64,000 nucleotides of DNA from Aliiroseovarius salicola (lineage in GTDB: Bacteria; Pseudomonadota; Alphaproteobacteria; Rhodobacterales; Rhodobacteraceae), in contig NZ_JAQIIO010000006.1 of the NCBI RefSeq assembly GCF_027891095.1, forward strand, positions 62,001-126,000, in the 5' to 3' direction. The notes under the pieces were generated by a model, which did not search any database, was not told the origin of the DNA, and was given only the letters and a program-made list of their open reading frames with translations. The first letter of the stretch is position 1; each line of letters opens with the position of its first letter. Below are positions 8,648-15,979 of the stretch, one piece after another. Made by a program: the position numbers and the translations under genes.

Positions 8648-9385
8648 TTATTTTGCCAAAATCTCAACGGGTTGCGAAGGATCTTTGGAGTTGGGGTACA
8701 CCAGACCTGCAGATATGACCAACTTGGCGCAATCTTCGACCGACATGTCCAGCTCGATCACTGAATGACGCGGGACAAACAGCAAAAAGCCCGAGGTGGG
8801 ATTTGGTGTGGTCGGCAGAAAGACAGAGATGATGTCTTCATCAACCGGAATACGCGCGTCGACCTCGCCCTTTGCTTTGGTCGATATGAACGCAATCGCC
8901 CAGATGCCTTTTCGTGGGTATTCAACAAGGCAGGCTTTGTCGAATTTGGTATCTGCGGATTGGCTGAAGACGGTTTCAGCAATTTGCTTGAGGCCATTAT
9001 AGAGCGACCGTACAACCGGCATACGATCAACAAGCCTTTCGCCCCATGCAAGGAAAGAACGGCCTATCAACCCCTTGGTGATCCACCCGACAACTACGGT
9101 GAAGATCAGGAACACCACAACGCCCAGACCGCGTACATTCACACGAATGTCTTCGCCAAACACCCATTTGAACCATTCACTGTCGCCAAACAGCCAGTCA
9201 ATCAGTGCATCCGGGTGATACCGCGCGGGGACAAAAGGAAGCACCCAGCTGTCAATCCAGCCAACGAACGTCCAGATCATCCACATGGTCACAGCGATGG
9301 GCACGACAACCACCAACCCCGCGAGGAAATTGTTGCGCAGCCCCGTGAAGAGGCGCCATTTGCTGCGATGATGGTGGTCGTCCAT
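8648..9385 (-). CDS. DUF502 family membrane protein
   Basis: Protein of 245 residues with two transmembrane segments (about 18-40 and 88-108) and a C-terminal soluble part. The run FSQSADTKFDKACLVEYPRKG and the later TTPNPTSGFLLFVPR are the conserved DUF502 blocks. DUF502 proteins occur widely in proteobacteria and plants (COV-like) with no defined biochemical role. The start MDDHHHRSKWRLF gives a short basic cytoplasmic tail. It sits between psuG and the amino-acid exporter in the same direction. Confidence 0.85.
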   Translation of the reverse strand: MDDHHHRSKWRLFTGLRNNFLAGLVVVVPIAVTMWMIWTFVGWIDSWVLPFVPARYHPDALIDWLFGDSEWFKWVFGEDIRVNVRGLGVVVFLIFTVVVGWITKGLIGRSFLAWGERLVDRMPVVRSLYNGLKQIAETVFSQSADTKFDKACLVEYPRKGIWAIAFISTKAKGEVDARIPVDEDIISVFLPTTPNPTSGFLLFVPRHSVIELDMSVEDCAKLVISAGLVYPNSKDPSQPVEILAK

Positions 9386-9454
9386 GATGTCTTCTTTGTA
9401 CTTTCCTCAGCGGAACTTATGCACTTTCCGCTTTAGGTCAATGGCAACCGTCGC

Positions 9455-10369
9455 TTAGGGGTCGAGTTTTGTAAAAGCGATCGCGATCTTGGCAGCGAGA
9501 GCTGCGTTGTTTTTGACCAGAGCAATATTGGCAGTCAAAGAACGGCCTTCGGTTGCCTTGTACATCGCGTTCAAGAGGAAGGGGGTGACCTCTTTTGCCG
9601 TGATCCGTTCAACTTCGGACTGCACAAGCGCATCTTCGATCACCGGCTGGATCTCTTCGCTCGGGATTTCAGCCTCATGTGGGATCGGATTGGCAACAAG
9701 CTGTCCGCCCGGCAAATTGAGATCCCGTCGCATCTGCCCTGCGCGGGCAATATCCTCGGCGCTGTCCAGACGCAAAGGCGAGGGCAGGCCAGAGCTGCGC
9801 GACCAGAATGCGGGGAATTCGTCCTGCCCATAGGTGATGACCGGCACGCCACGGGTCTCAAGCACTTCAAGTGTTTTTGGAATGTCGAGGATGGCTTTGG
9901 CACCTGCGGCAACAACCGTAACGGGGGTGGCAGAAAACTCTCGAAGGTCGGCCGAAATATCGAAAGTTTCTTCAGCGCCGCGATGCACCCCGCCAATGCC
10001 GCCCGTGGCAAATACTCGAATGCCAGCGAGGTTGGCGGCGATCATTGTTGCCGCGACGGTAGTTGCCCCGTAACCCCCGGTCGCCAGACAGACCGGCATG
10101 TCGGCGCGGCTGACCTTGGCGACATTTTCCGCCTGAGCCAGTTCCGTCAACTGTTCGTCATTTAACCCGATGTGCAGATTGCCATTCATGATGGCGATCG
10201 TTGCGGGTACAGCTCCACCGGCGCGAATGACATCTTCGACCTCACGGGCTGTTTCCACATTCTGAGGGAACGGCATGCCATGGGTGATGATGGTGCTCTC
10301 AAGGGCCACAACGGGGGCACCATGTGTCAAAGCGTGTGACACTTCGGACGAGTAGGTGAGGTCAAACAT
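9455..10369 (-). CDS. psuG: Pseudouridine-5'-phosphate glycosidase
   Basis: Splits pseudouridine 5'-phosphate into uracil and ribose 5-phosphate in the cytoplasm. Length 304 residues as in E. coli PsuG. Family blocks are clear: ALESTIITHGMPFPQN near residue 22, CLATGGYGATTVAATM near 94, FATGGIGGVHRG near 117 (conserved loop with the metal-site and catalytic residues), and VTPFLLNAMYKATEGRSL near 262. The ATG overlaps the TGA of the upstream psuK by one base (TGATG), so the two are translationally coupled and form a complete pseudouridine-salvage pair. Confidence 0.95.
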   Translation of the reverse strand: MFDLTYSSEVSHALTHGAPVVALESTIITHGMPFPQNVETAREVEDVIRAGGAVPATIAIMNGNLHIGLNDEQLTELAQAENVAKVSRADMPVCLATGGYGATTVAATMIAANLAGIRVFATGGIGGVHRGAEETFDISADLREFSATPVTVVAAGAKAILDIPKTLEVLETRGVPVITYGQDEFPAFWSRSSGLPSPLRLDSAEDIARAGQMRRDLNLPGGQLVANPIPHEAEIPSEEIQPVIEDALVQSEVERITAKEVTPFLLNAMYKATEGRSLTANIALVKNNAALAAKIAIAFTKLDP

Positions 10370-11256
10370 CAGACATCTTCTCCTGAGACATATTTAGCAG
10401 CGATTTTTTGAGCGGTGTCGAGGGCATCCGCAGGCGGTTTCCCCTCGCGTTCGGCGGCAATATGAGCAGCCATAAACGTGTCACCTGCGCCAGTGATGCG
10501 GCGGACTCGGATCGAGGGGCAGGGGGCGGTGATCACACCCCGGGTTTTGTGACCTTCCGCAGCAAGATTGCCTCCATCGGTGACAATAACGCGGGTTGCG
10601 CCAGCATCCAGAAGGGCATGTGCCCCCTGCACGGCCGTATCAGGCGTGGAATCGGTCAATATCCCGGCTTCTTCCCGGTTTACATATAGGGTGGCGCCTG
10701 GGTGGGACATGAGCGGACGCAGCCGTCTGGCCTTGCCGGGGCTGGCGGGGGCCACGCGCAGATCTGCAAAAGCGAAACTGGGTCGAGCGGCAATTTCTGC
10801 CAGAAGATCAACCGTCAAATTTCCGTCCAGCGCAATGATTCCGTCATAAGGCGTTTCAGCCGACCCCAACGCACCGTTTTCCAACGGTACCAATATGGCA
10901 TCCCCAGCCGCTTCGAGCGAATGGGCATCTGCCAGAGCTGCCACCAGCCCTGCCGGCCCTTCAATTGCCATGTAGCGATCAGTTGGCAAGTCCTTGGGAC
11001 GGTGGACATAATCCATCACAATTCCCATTTGTCCCGCCCGCATCATGAGTTCATCGCCCTCATGGTCCTGACCAATGGCTGTTATCAAAGCAGGTTTCAG
11101 GCCAAAGCGGGAAAAAGTCATGGCAATATTCATTGCCACACCGCCCGGCAGGCGCGTGATCCGACCCGGCTCGTCTGAGCTCAAACGCATTCCGATTGTG
11201 GTGCGCCCGATTACGTCCCAGAGAACAGATCCGACGCAAAGGATATCATGTGTCAT
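10369..11256 (-). CDS. psuK: PfkB-family carbohydrate kinase, probable pseudouridine kinase
   Basis: Ribokinase-fold protein of 295 residues that would phosphorylate pseudouridine at O5', producing the substrate of the adjacent psuG product. The first PfkB region (GRITRLPGGVAMNIAMTFSRFG, about 31-52) and the second signature ITGAGDTFMAAH (about 255-266, with the catalytic Asp in GAGD) are both intact. The role is inferred from coupling to psuG, since PfkB kinases are hard to tell apart by sequence alone. Confidence 0.88.
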   Translation of the reverse strand: MTHDILCVGSVLWDVIGRTTIGMRLSSDEPGRITRLPGGVAMNIAMTFSRFGLKPALITAIGQDHEGDELMMRAGQMGIVMDYVHRPKDLPTDRYMAIEGPAGLVAALADAHSLEAAGDAILVPLENGALGSAETPYDGIIALDGNLTVDLLAEIAARPSFAFADLRVAPASPGKARRLRPLMSHPGATLYVNREEAGILTDSTPDTAVQGAHALLDAGATRVIVTDGGNLAAEGHKTRGVITAPCPSIRVRRITGAGDTFMAAHIAAEREGKPPADALDTAQKIAAKYVSGEDV

Positions 11257-11354
11257 AGTGTTTCTTTGCCCATGTTTACATTAAAGGACAAGATGCGGCG
11301 CGCTTTCTGGCGTATTTTTTAAGATTGCTTAAAGGTCGGCGCAGAGGCATTTCG

Positions 11355-11394
11355 TAGAAAACTAGAAAACTAGAAAACTAGAAAACTAGTTTTC
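11355..11394. repeat. Four tandem TAGAAAAC octamers ending in an inverted copy
   Basis: TAGAAAAC occurs four times without change (11355-11386) and is followed by TAGTTTTC, making a perfect 14-bp palindrome GAAAACTAGTTTTC at 11381-11394. It lies in the 332-bp gene-free region between psuK and rpsB, upstream of the rpsB leader. It could be a protein-binding array or a slippage-prone repeat. Confidence 0.9.
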
Positions 11395-11498
11395 AGGAAA
11401 TCTAACGCGAAAGCAATCCAGACTGAAAGTCAGGGGTTGCCATGTTCCATTTCCCCATATATACGCGCGCCAGTTAATCCACAGGCGGAGTGCGGGCC

Positions 11499-11575
11499 TA
11501 TGGGGGAGACATCCCCATAACGTCCACCGGTTGAAGGGGTCCCCTTCGAAACGCTTCGCCGAGGTAGAAACCGGA
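11499..11575 (+). promoter_or_regulatory. Structured 5' leader of rpsB
   Basis: Two nested structures precede the rpsB start. One is TATGGGG (11499-11505) with CCCCATA (11513-11519). The other is a larger stem CCGGTT (11527-11532) with AACCGG (11569-11574) enclosing an inner GAAGGG/CCCTTC hairpin. In E. coli, S2 represses its own rpsB-tsf mRNA through leader structure, so a similar autoregulatory site is plausible here. The remaining sequence up to the tandem repeat shows no ORF. Confidence 0.45.
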
Positions 11576-11588
11576 AAAGGAAAAGAAC

Positions 11589-12371
11589 ATGGCATTGCCT
11601 GACTTCACTCTCCGTCAGCTGCTCGAAGCTGGCGTACACTTTGGCCACCAGACACAACGCTGGAACCCTCGTATGGGCCCGTTCATCTATGGTGAGCGCA
11701 ACGGGATCCACATCTTCGATCTGACCCAGACCGTTCCGCTGCTGGACGCTGCTCTGAACGCAGTCCGTGAAACCGTTGCTAAAGGCGGCCGCGTTCTGTT
11801 CGTTGGTACCAAGCGTCAGGCTTCGAAAGCCGTTGCAGACGCCGCTGAGCGTTCGGCTCAGTACTACATGAACCACCGCTGGCTCGGTGGCACGCTGACC
11901 AACTGGCAGACCGTGTCTAAATCGATCCAACGTCTGAAAGAGTTCGACGAGAAGCTGGCTGCTGGCGCAGAAGGCCTGACTAAGAAAGAACGTCTCGGCA
12001 TGGAACGCGAGCAGGCGAAACTGCAGGCGTCTCTGGGCGGCATCCGCGAAATGGGTGGTGTTCCGGATCTTCTCTTCGTCATCGACGTGAAAAAAGAAGC
12101 TCTGGCCATTGCCGAAGCCAACAAGCTGGGCATCCCGGTTGTGGCCGTGGTTGACACCAACTGCCCGCCGGAAGGTGTGGACTACATCATCCCGGGCAAT
12201 GACGACGCCGCTCGTGCGATCGCTCTCTACACCGACCTGGCAGCCCGCGCTGCTCTGGACGGCATGTCGGCCATGATGGGCGCTGCTGGCGTTGATCTGG
12301 GCGAGCTGGAAGATGGCATGACCGAAGAAGCCGTGGCTGAAGAAGCTGCTGCTGAAGGCGCTGACGCCTAA
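11589..12371 (+). CDS. rpsB: 30S ribosomal protein S2
   Basis: Small-subunit ribosomal protein of 260 residues, needed for S1 and mRNA binding. The N-terminus [20 protein letters not shown] and the blocks [21 protein letters not shown] and [13 protein letters not shown] are diagnostic for bacterial S2. The C-terminus is an acidic Ala/Glu-rich tail, common in alphaproteobacteria. A GGAAAAGGAAAAG site precedes the ATG. It is followed 128 bp later by tsf, the usual pairing. Confidence 0.98.
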   Translation: MALPDFTLRQLLEAGVHFGHQTQRWNPRMGPFIYGERNGIHIFDLTQTVPLLDAALNAVRETVAKGGRVLFVGTKRQASKAVADAAERSAQYYMNHRWLGGTLTNWQTVSKSIQRLKEFDEKLAAGAEGLTKKERLGMEREQAKLQASLGGIREMGGVPDLLFVIDVKKEALAIAEANKLGIPVVAVVDTNCPPEGVDYIIPGNDDAARAIALYTDLAARAALDGMSAMMGAAGVDLGELEDGMTEEAVAEEAAAEGADA

Positions 12372-12384
12372 GACACGATTAGAA

Positions 12385-12413
12385 GACGGGCAGGGCATTT
12401 ACTCCTGCCTGTC
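12385..12413 (+). other. Stem-loop between rpsB and tsf
   Basis: GACGGGCAGG (12385-12394) pairs with CCTGCCTGTC (12404-12413), with one G-U pair, but no T tract follows. It may act as an attenuator, an mRNA-processing or stability element setting the S2:EF-Ts ratio, rather than a full terminator. Confidence 0.5.
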
Positions 12414-12499
12414 TCATCGTTCGGCATCGTTCCCCGATGTCACAGAATTGATACCGGCTTGGGCTAGGCCCGGCCGAAGATCCTCAAGGAGAGTTTAAG

Positions 12500-13375
12500 A
12501 TGGCAATCACTGCTGCACTCGTAAAAGAACTGCGCGAATCCACTGGCGTTGGCATGATGGACGCGAAAAAAGCGTTGGTCGAAAATGACGGCGACATGGA
12601 AGCCGCTCAGGACTGGCTGCGCACCAAAGGTCTGGCCAAAGCCGCCAAAAAAGCTGACCGTACCGCGGCTGAAGGCCTGGTTGCTGTCGCTGTTGAAGGT
12701 GGCAAAGGTGTCGCTGTTGAAGTGAACTCGGAAACTGACTTTGTTGCCAAGAACGCGGAGTTCCAAGGCATGGTTTCGGGTATCGCAGGCGCCGCTCTGA
12801 ATGTTGCTGATCTGGACGGCTTGAACGCTGCGGATCTGGGTGGAAAATCCGTTGCCGACACCATCACCGACAAAATCGCCACCATTGGCGAAAATATGTC
12901 GCTGCGCCGTATGGCTGGTGTGGAAGGTGACGTGGTTGCGTCCTACATCCACAATGCCGCTGCTGGCGGCATGGGTAAAATTGGTGTTCTGGTGGCCCTC
13001 AAGGGCGGCGACGAAGCCTTCGGCAAGCAGGTTGCAATGCACATTGCTGCTGCAAACCCAGCTGCTCTGAACGAAGCTGATCTGGACCCGGCCGTTGTTG
13101 AAAAAGAGCGCACCATCCTGACTGATCAGGCCCGTGAAAGCGGCAAGCCCGAGAACATCATCGAAAACATGATCAAGGGCCGCATGAAGAAATTCCTCGC
13201 CGAGGTAACTCTGGTTGGTCAGAACTTTGTTCTGAACCCGGACCTGACTGTTGAGCAGGCCGCCAAAGAAGCTGGTGCCGAGATCGTTGGCTATGTCCGC
13301 ATGGAAGTTGGCGACGGTATTGAGAAAGAAGAAAGCGACTTTGCAGCAGAGGTTGCTGCTGCCGTCAAAGGCTAA
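12500..13375 (+). CDS. tsf: Translation elongation factor Ts
   Basis: Nucleotide exchange factor for EF-Tu, 291 residues. The N-terminal UBA-like domain holds [21 protein letters not shown], and the EF-Tu contact motif follows with [17 protein letters not shown] near residue 75. The rest is the core dimerisation domain. GGAGAG lies upstream of the ATG. It is part of the rpsB-tsf unit and is followed by an intrinsic terminator. Confidence 0.98.
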   Translation: MAITAALVKELRESTGVGMMDAKKALVENDGDMEAAQDWLRTKGLAKAAKKADRTAAEGLVAVAVEGGKGVAVEVNSETDFVAKNAEFQGMVSGIAGAALNVADLDGLNAADLGGKSVADTITDKIATIGENMSLRRMAGVEGDVVASYIHNAAAGGMGKIGVLVALKGGDEAFGKQVAMHIAAANPAALNEADLDPAVVEKERTILTDQARESGKPENIIENMIKGRMKKFLAEVTLVGQNFVLNPDLTVEQAAKEAGAEIVGYVRMEVGDGIEKEESDFAAEVAAAVKG

Positions 13376-13414
13376 CGCTTTCTGATGGGGGCAGGGTGCT
13401 GCCCTTACATTTGG

Positions 13415-13446
13415 AAAAGGGGTCGATGTATCGGCCCCTTTTTCTT
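13415..13446 (+). terminator. Intrinsic terminator after tsf
   Basis: AAAAGGGGTCGA pairs with TCGGCCCCTTTT (one bulged G) and the T-rich run continues as TTTTTCTTTG. It ends the rpsB-tsf transcript. Confidence 0.85.
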
Positions 13447-13489
13447 TGTTGTTTGATCAACTCAGGTTTTTGATGTTCCAAAATAGAAT

Positions 13490-13613
13490 GCGGCGCCGAC
13501 GGGGAAAGTCGACGCCGCCAAGAGGGCCGCGGGACAGCGAACCATCTCATTAGGGAAAAGGTAACGCTGGTACCTAAGGGAACAATAATCCATCAGCACC
13601 AGCTTCGGTTACC
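13490..13613. other. Paired stem-loops in the tsf-luxR intergenic region
   Basis: The 395-bp gene-free gap between tsf and the LuxR gene holds two strong inverted repeats. GCGGCG-CCGAC (13490-13500) pairs with GTCG-CGCCGC (13508-13518). GGTAACGCTGGT (13560-13571) pairs with ACCAGC and GTTACC (13598-13603 and 13608-13613), with a TTCG bulge. No ORF with coding character is seen. They could end the leftward luxR transcript or belong to a structured RNA. Confidence 0.35.
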
Positions 13614-13770
13614 CGAAAGGATGAACCTGATCCGAAATCACGGAAGTCTCAACCCTAAACGTTCCAACGGCAAAAGCCACCACTCACGGAACACTAGAAG
13701 TATCACCCTCAATACAACTTTTCGAAAGTCGGGTTTTCCATACCTATAGTCAAAAAGGTTGAATTTACTT

Positions 13771-14538
13771 TCATTTTCGCTCTTGCTCAGAGGGGGCAAC
13801 AACGTAAATCTGGTTAAAGAATGATGCCTTGGCAACTGCCTGGGCAGTCGTGTCCACCGCGAGTTTTTCCCGTGCAATACGTAGGTGCTTTTCTACCGTT
13901 GCCGGAGATACTCCCATGATCACTGCAATGTCCTGAGTTGTCTTGCCATCTGAGACCCATTCAAGCGCTTCCCGCTGGCGTGCAGTTAGAGGTTGTCGTT
14001 GAGTTTCAATGGGTAATGAGATAATCTTAAGGTGAGACACATGCGCAAGCGTTTCGATCGCCGCGCCATGCTCTTTCCAAAGTTCATCCACTTCGTCCTG
14101 ACTGATATGTGCTTCAGCTGTGAGGCCAATGACACCTCGTGTACGAGACGTGGTTGACGGAAATGAAATCGTATAGCCTGCATTGATCTTCAGCTTCCGA
14201 TTGATTTTCATAACTTCCTGCTGGCGTTCACCCATAAGATGAGAATTCTCATGTACCCAGCGCCAAGAGCAGGACCCCGTATTTTGAGAGGCCCAAAGCG
14301 CCATGGGCGCATGAAAATACATCTGGCCTTCGGCGTATTCTTTCAGGTACTCGGCGGTGTGATTCGACAGGATCAGAATATCTTCCGGTGGCCCATAGTT
14401 ATTTGGGGTAAAGAACCGCGAATACCCGTAAATTATCCGGTCAAACCCAAACTCGGCAACGGTATCCCGTTGTATTTGCCAAACGGTCTGAATCGAATTG
14501 CTTTTACAGATTTCCAGTAATCGATCCATTAATTTCAT
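13771..14538 (-). CDS. LuxR family regulator with autoinducer-binding-like domain (LuxR solo)
   Basis: Protein of 255 residues with an N-terminal autoinducer-binding-type domain (about 15-165) and a C-terminal LuxR/GerE helix-turn-helix (about 185-245, LTARQREALEWVSDGKTTQDIAVIMGVSP). Aligned to TraR-type receptors, the pocket Trp57 is Tyr64, Tyr61 is kept (Tyr68), and the Asp70 that contacts the acyl-homoserine lactone amide is Ala77, while Pro71 and Trp85 are kept (Pro78, Trp92). No luxI synthase is nearby. It starts three bases after the aroQ stop and is clearly co-transcribed with it. The ligand may therefore be something other than a standard AHL. Confidence 0.9.
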   Translation of the reverse strand: MKLMDRLLEICKSNSIQTVWQIQRDTVAEFGFDRIIYGYSRFFTPNNYGPPEDILILSNHTAEYLKEYAEGQMYFHAPMALWASQNTGSCSWRWVHENSHLMGERQQEVMKINRKLKINAGYTISFPSTTSRTRGVIGLTAEAHISQDEVDELWKEHGAAIETLAHVSHLKIISLPIETQRQPLTARQREALEWVSDGKTTQDIAVIMGVSPATVEKHLRIAREKLAVDTTAQAVAKASFFNQIYVVAPSEQERK

Positions 14539-14541
14539 GGA

Positions 14542-14982
14542 TCAATCCTTGTTCAAATGCGACAGAACTGCATCAATGGCCAATGGATATCCGGCCACCC
14601 CAAATCCGCAAATCTGACCGATCGCGGCTTTGGCGAGATATGATCGATGGCGAAATTCCTCGCGAGCATGGATATTTGTGAGATGAAGTTCAACCACCTT
14701 AGCCTCGGCTGAAATGATCGCGTCCATAATAGCAATCGACGTATGGGTGTATGCTCCTGCGTTCAGGACAATGCCATCATGCACACCGCGCGCGTTATGA
14801 ATTGCGTCGATCAGTGCTCCTTCATGATTGGACTGCACGCAGACACATTCTACACCACGTGCCTGAGCGTGACGCTGACACATATCTTCAAGCTCTTCGA
14901 GCGTGGTCGTCCCGTAGATCTCTGGTTGCCGTGTCCCCAAAAGATTCAGGTTCGGCCCGTTCAGCACCAAAATTGATGACAT
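14542..14982 (-). CDS. aroQ: 3-dehydroquinate dehydratase, type II
   Basis: Converts 3-dehydroquinate to 3-dehydroshikimate in the shikimate pathway, or runs in quinate catabolism; 146 residues, the normal size for the dodecameric type II enzyme. The N-terminal LNGPNLNLLGTRQPEIYG carries the catalytic Tyr loop, NAGAYTHTSIAI carries the substrate-binding Asn, and VELHLTNIHAREEFRHRS holds the active-site His and Arg. An AAGGGA site precedes the ATG. Coupling to a LuxR regulator is unusual for a housekeeping aro gene. Confidence 0.95.
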   Translation of the reverse strand: MSSILVLNGPNLNLLGTRQPEIYGTTTLEELEDMCQRHAQARGVECVCVQSNHEGALIDAIHNARGVHDGIVLNAGAYTHTSIAIMDAIISAEAKVVELHLTNIHAREEFRHRSYLAKAAIGQICGFGVAGYPLAIDAVLSHLNKD

Positions 14983-15979
14983 TCATATATCCCTTTTTCC
15001 CTGCATCAACTTAATCAAGAAGGATCAGGAATGTCGAGAGAAACAGAGCAGAGTTTGTCTTAGTCTTAAGGACAGGCTGTTAGAAAATTTTAAATTTCAA
15101 AATTCTCGTATTGAAAAAAGTACGCAAATTATCAGGATGTTGCAGTTCATTCTGGATCCGTTATTATAACATAATACCAATTATACGTATAATGATATGT
15201 TGTGGGCTCATGTGTACAAATCCGTAAAAAATGAAACTCCAATTTTGAACCTCAATTGTCAGTGTTTTTTATAACAATAGGAAGATGGTCCACCGCCCTC
15301 TTGAGTGGCAGCTTTAAAATCAGGAAATGCGCGCCATTGGTTGAAGCAGTATGCGCCGACCAAGCAAAATAGATCTGCGCCTGTCTGCTTTTCACTTATT
15401 CCTGACTGGCACCTCCGACGCAGTGAGGTTTTGCATGTATCAGAATGCAAAGGCCAAACGGGCAATATTTAATATGTGCCTCTCAAACCGCTCTTGTGCA
15501 TTCGATGTCAGGGCTTCGCTGAACCTACACCCTGAGATCGTGTTGCTTGAAAAGCCAAATCCGTCTTCTTCTCCCAACAGCAACGACAAAACCACCGCCA
15601 TGGTTTTTCAACGCGCGATGGCGTCCAAAGGTGAGAAGTACTTCGGTCTGACCAAAACAAGCTGTTTGCCTTATCGGGTAAGATCCGGCGCCTCCACAAA
15701 TTGAAAGCAGGATTGGCAGTGTTCAATCAATCGCCGGGAATGTTTCTGGCGCATGGTAGCAACTGATATGGACCGATCATGACGGGGATGGCGATCCCCC
15801 CTGCCCTCCATGAGATAGAGCGGACACCAAGTAAAATGTCGCCGCCTGATTGGGATGGTTTCACTGTTTTAGAAGATGCTTGTCCTCGCAAAGGTATGTT
15901 GGCCATTGTAACAGACACCGTCGCTGTGATCTGAAAGTCTCGTTTCGCGTGCAGTCTCAGGCCGTAGATGCCGACATCC
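14983..15979. other. Gene-free tract of about 1 kb
   Basis: No convincing gene is found here. The part from 15050 to 15250 is AT-rich and holds a perfect palindrome ATTATACGTATAAT (15180-15193). The part from 15250 to 15970 has only short frames (up to 117 codons) that overlap on both strands, lack ribosome-binding sites and resemble no family I recognise. It could be decayed sequence left from a lost gene or insertion, plus the aroQ-luxR promoter. Confidence 0.5.
15180..15193. promoter_or_regulatory. Perfect 14-bp palindrome upstream of aroQ-luxR
   Basis: ATTATACGTATAAT is self-complementary and lies about 200 bp upstream of the aroQ start in an AT-rich tract. It could be an operator, for example for the adjacent LuxR protein, but its base content also makes chance possible. 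Confidence 0.3.

Noticed and set aside
11430-12398. 322-codon reverse frame over rpsB
   Set aside because: Lies almost wholly opposite the certain rpsB gene and has no family features; a shadow of biased codon use.
15351-15704. 117-codon frame in the gene-free tract
   Set aside because: No ribosome-binding site, unusual composition and no family resemblance; kept only as part of the unexplained tract.
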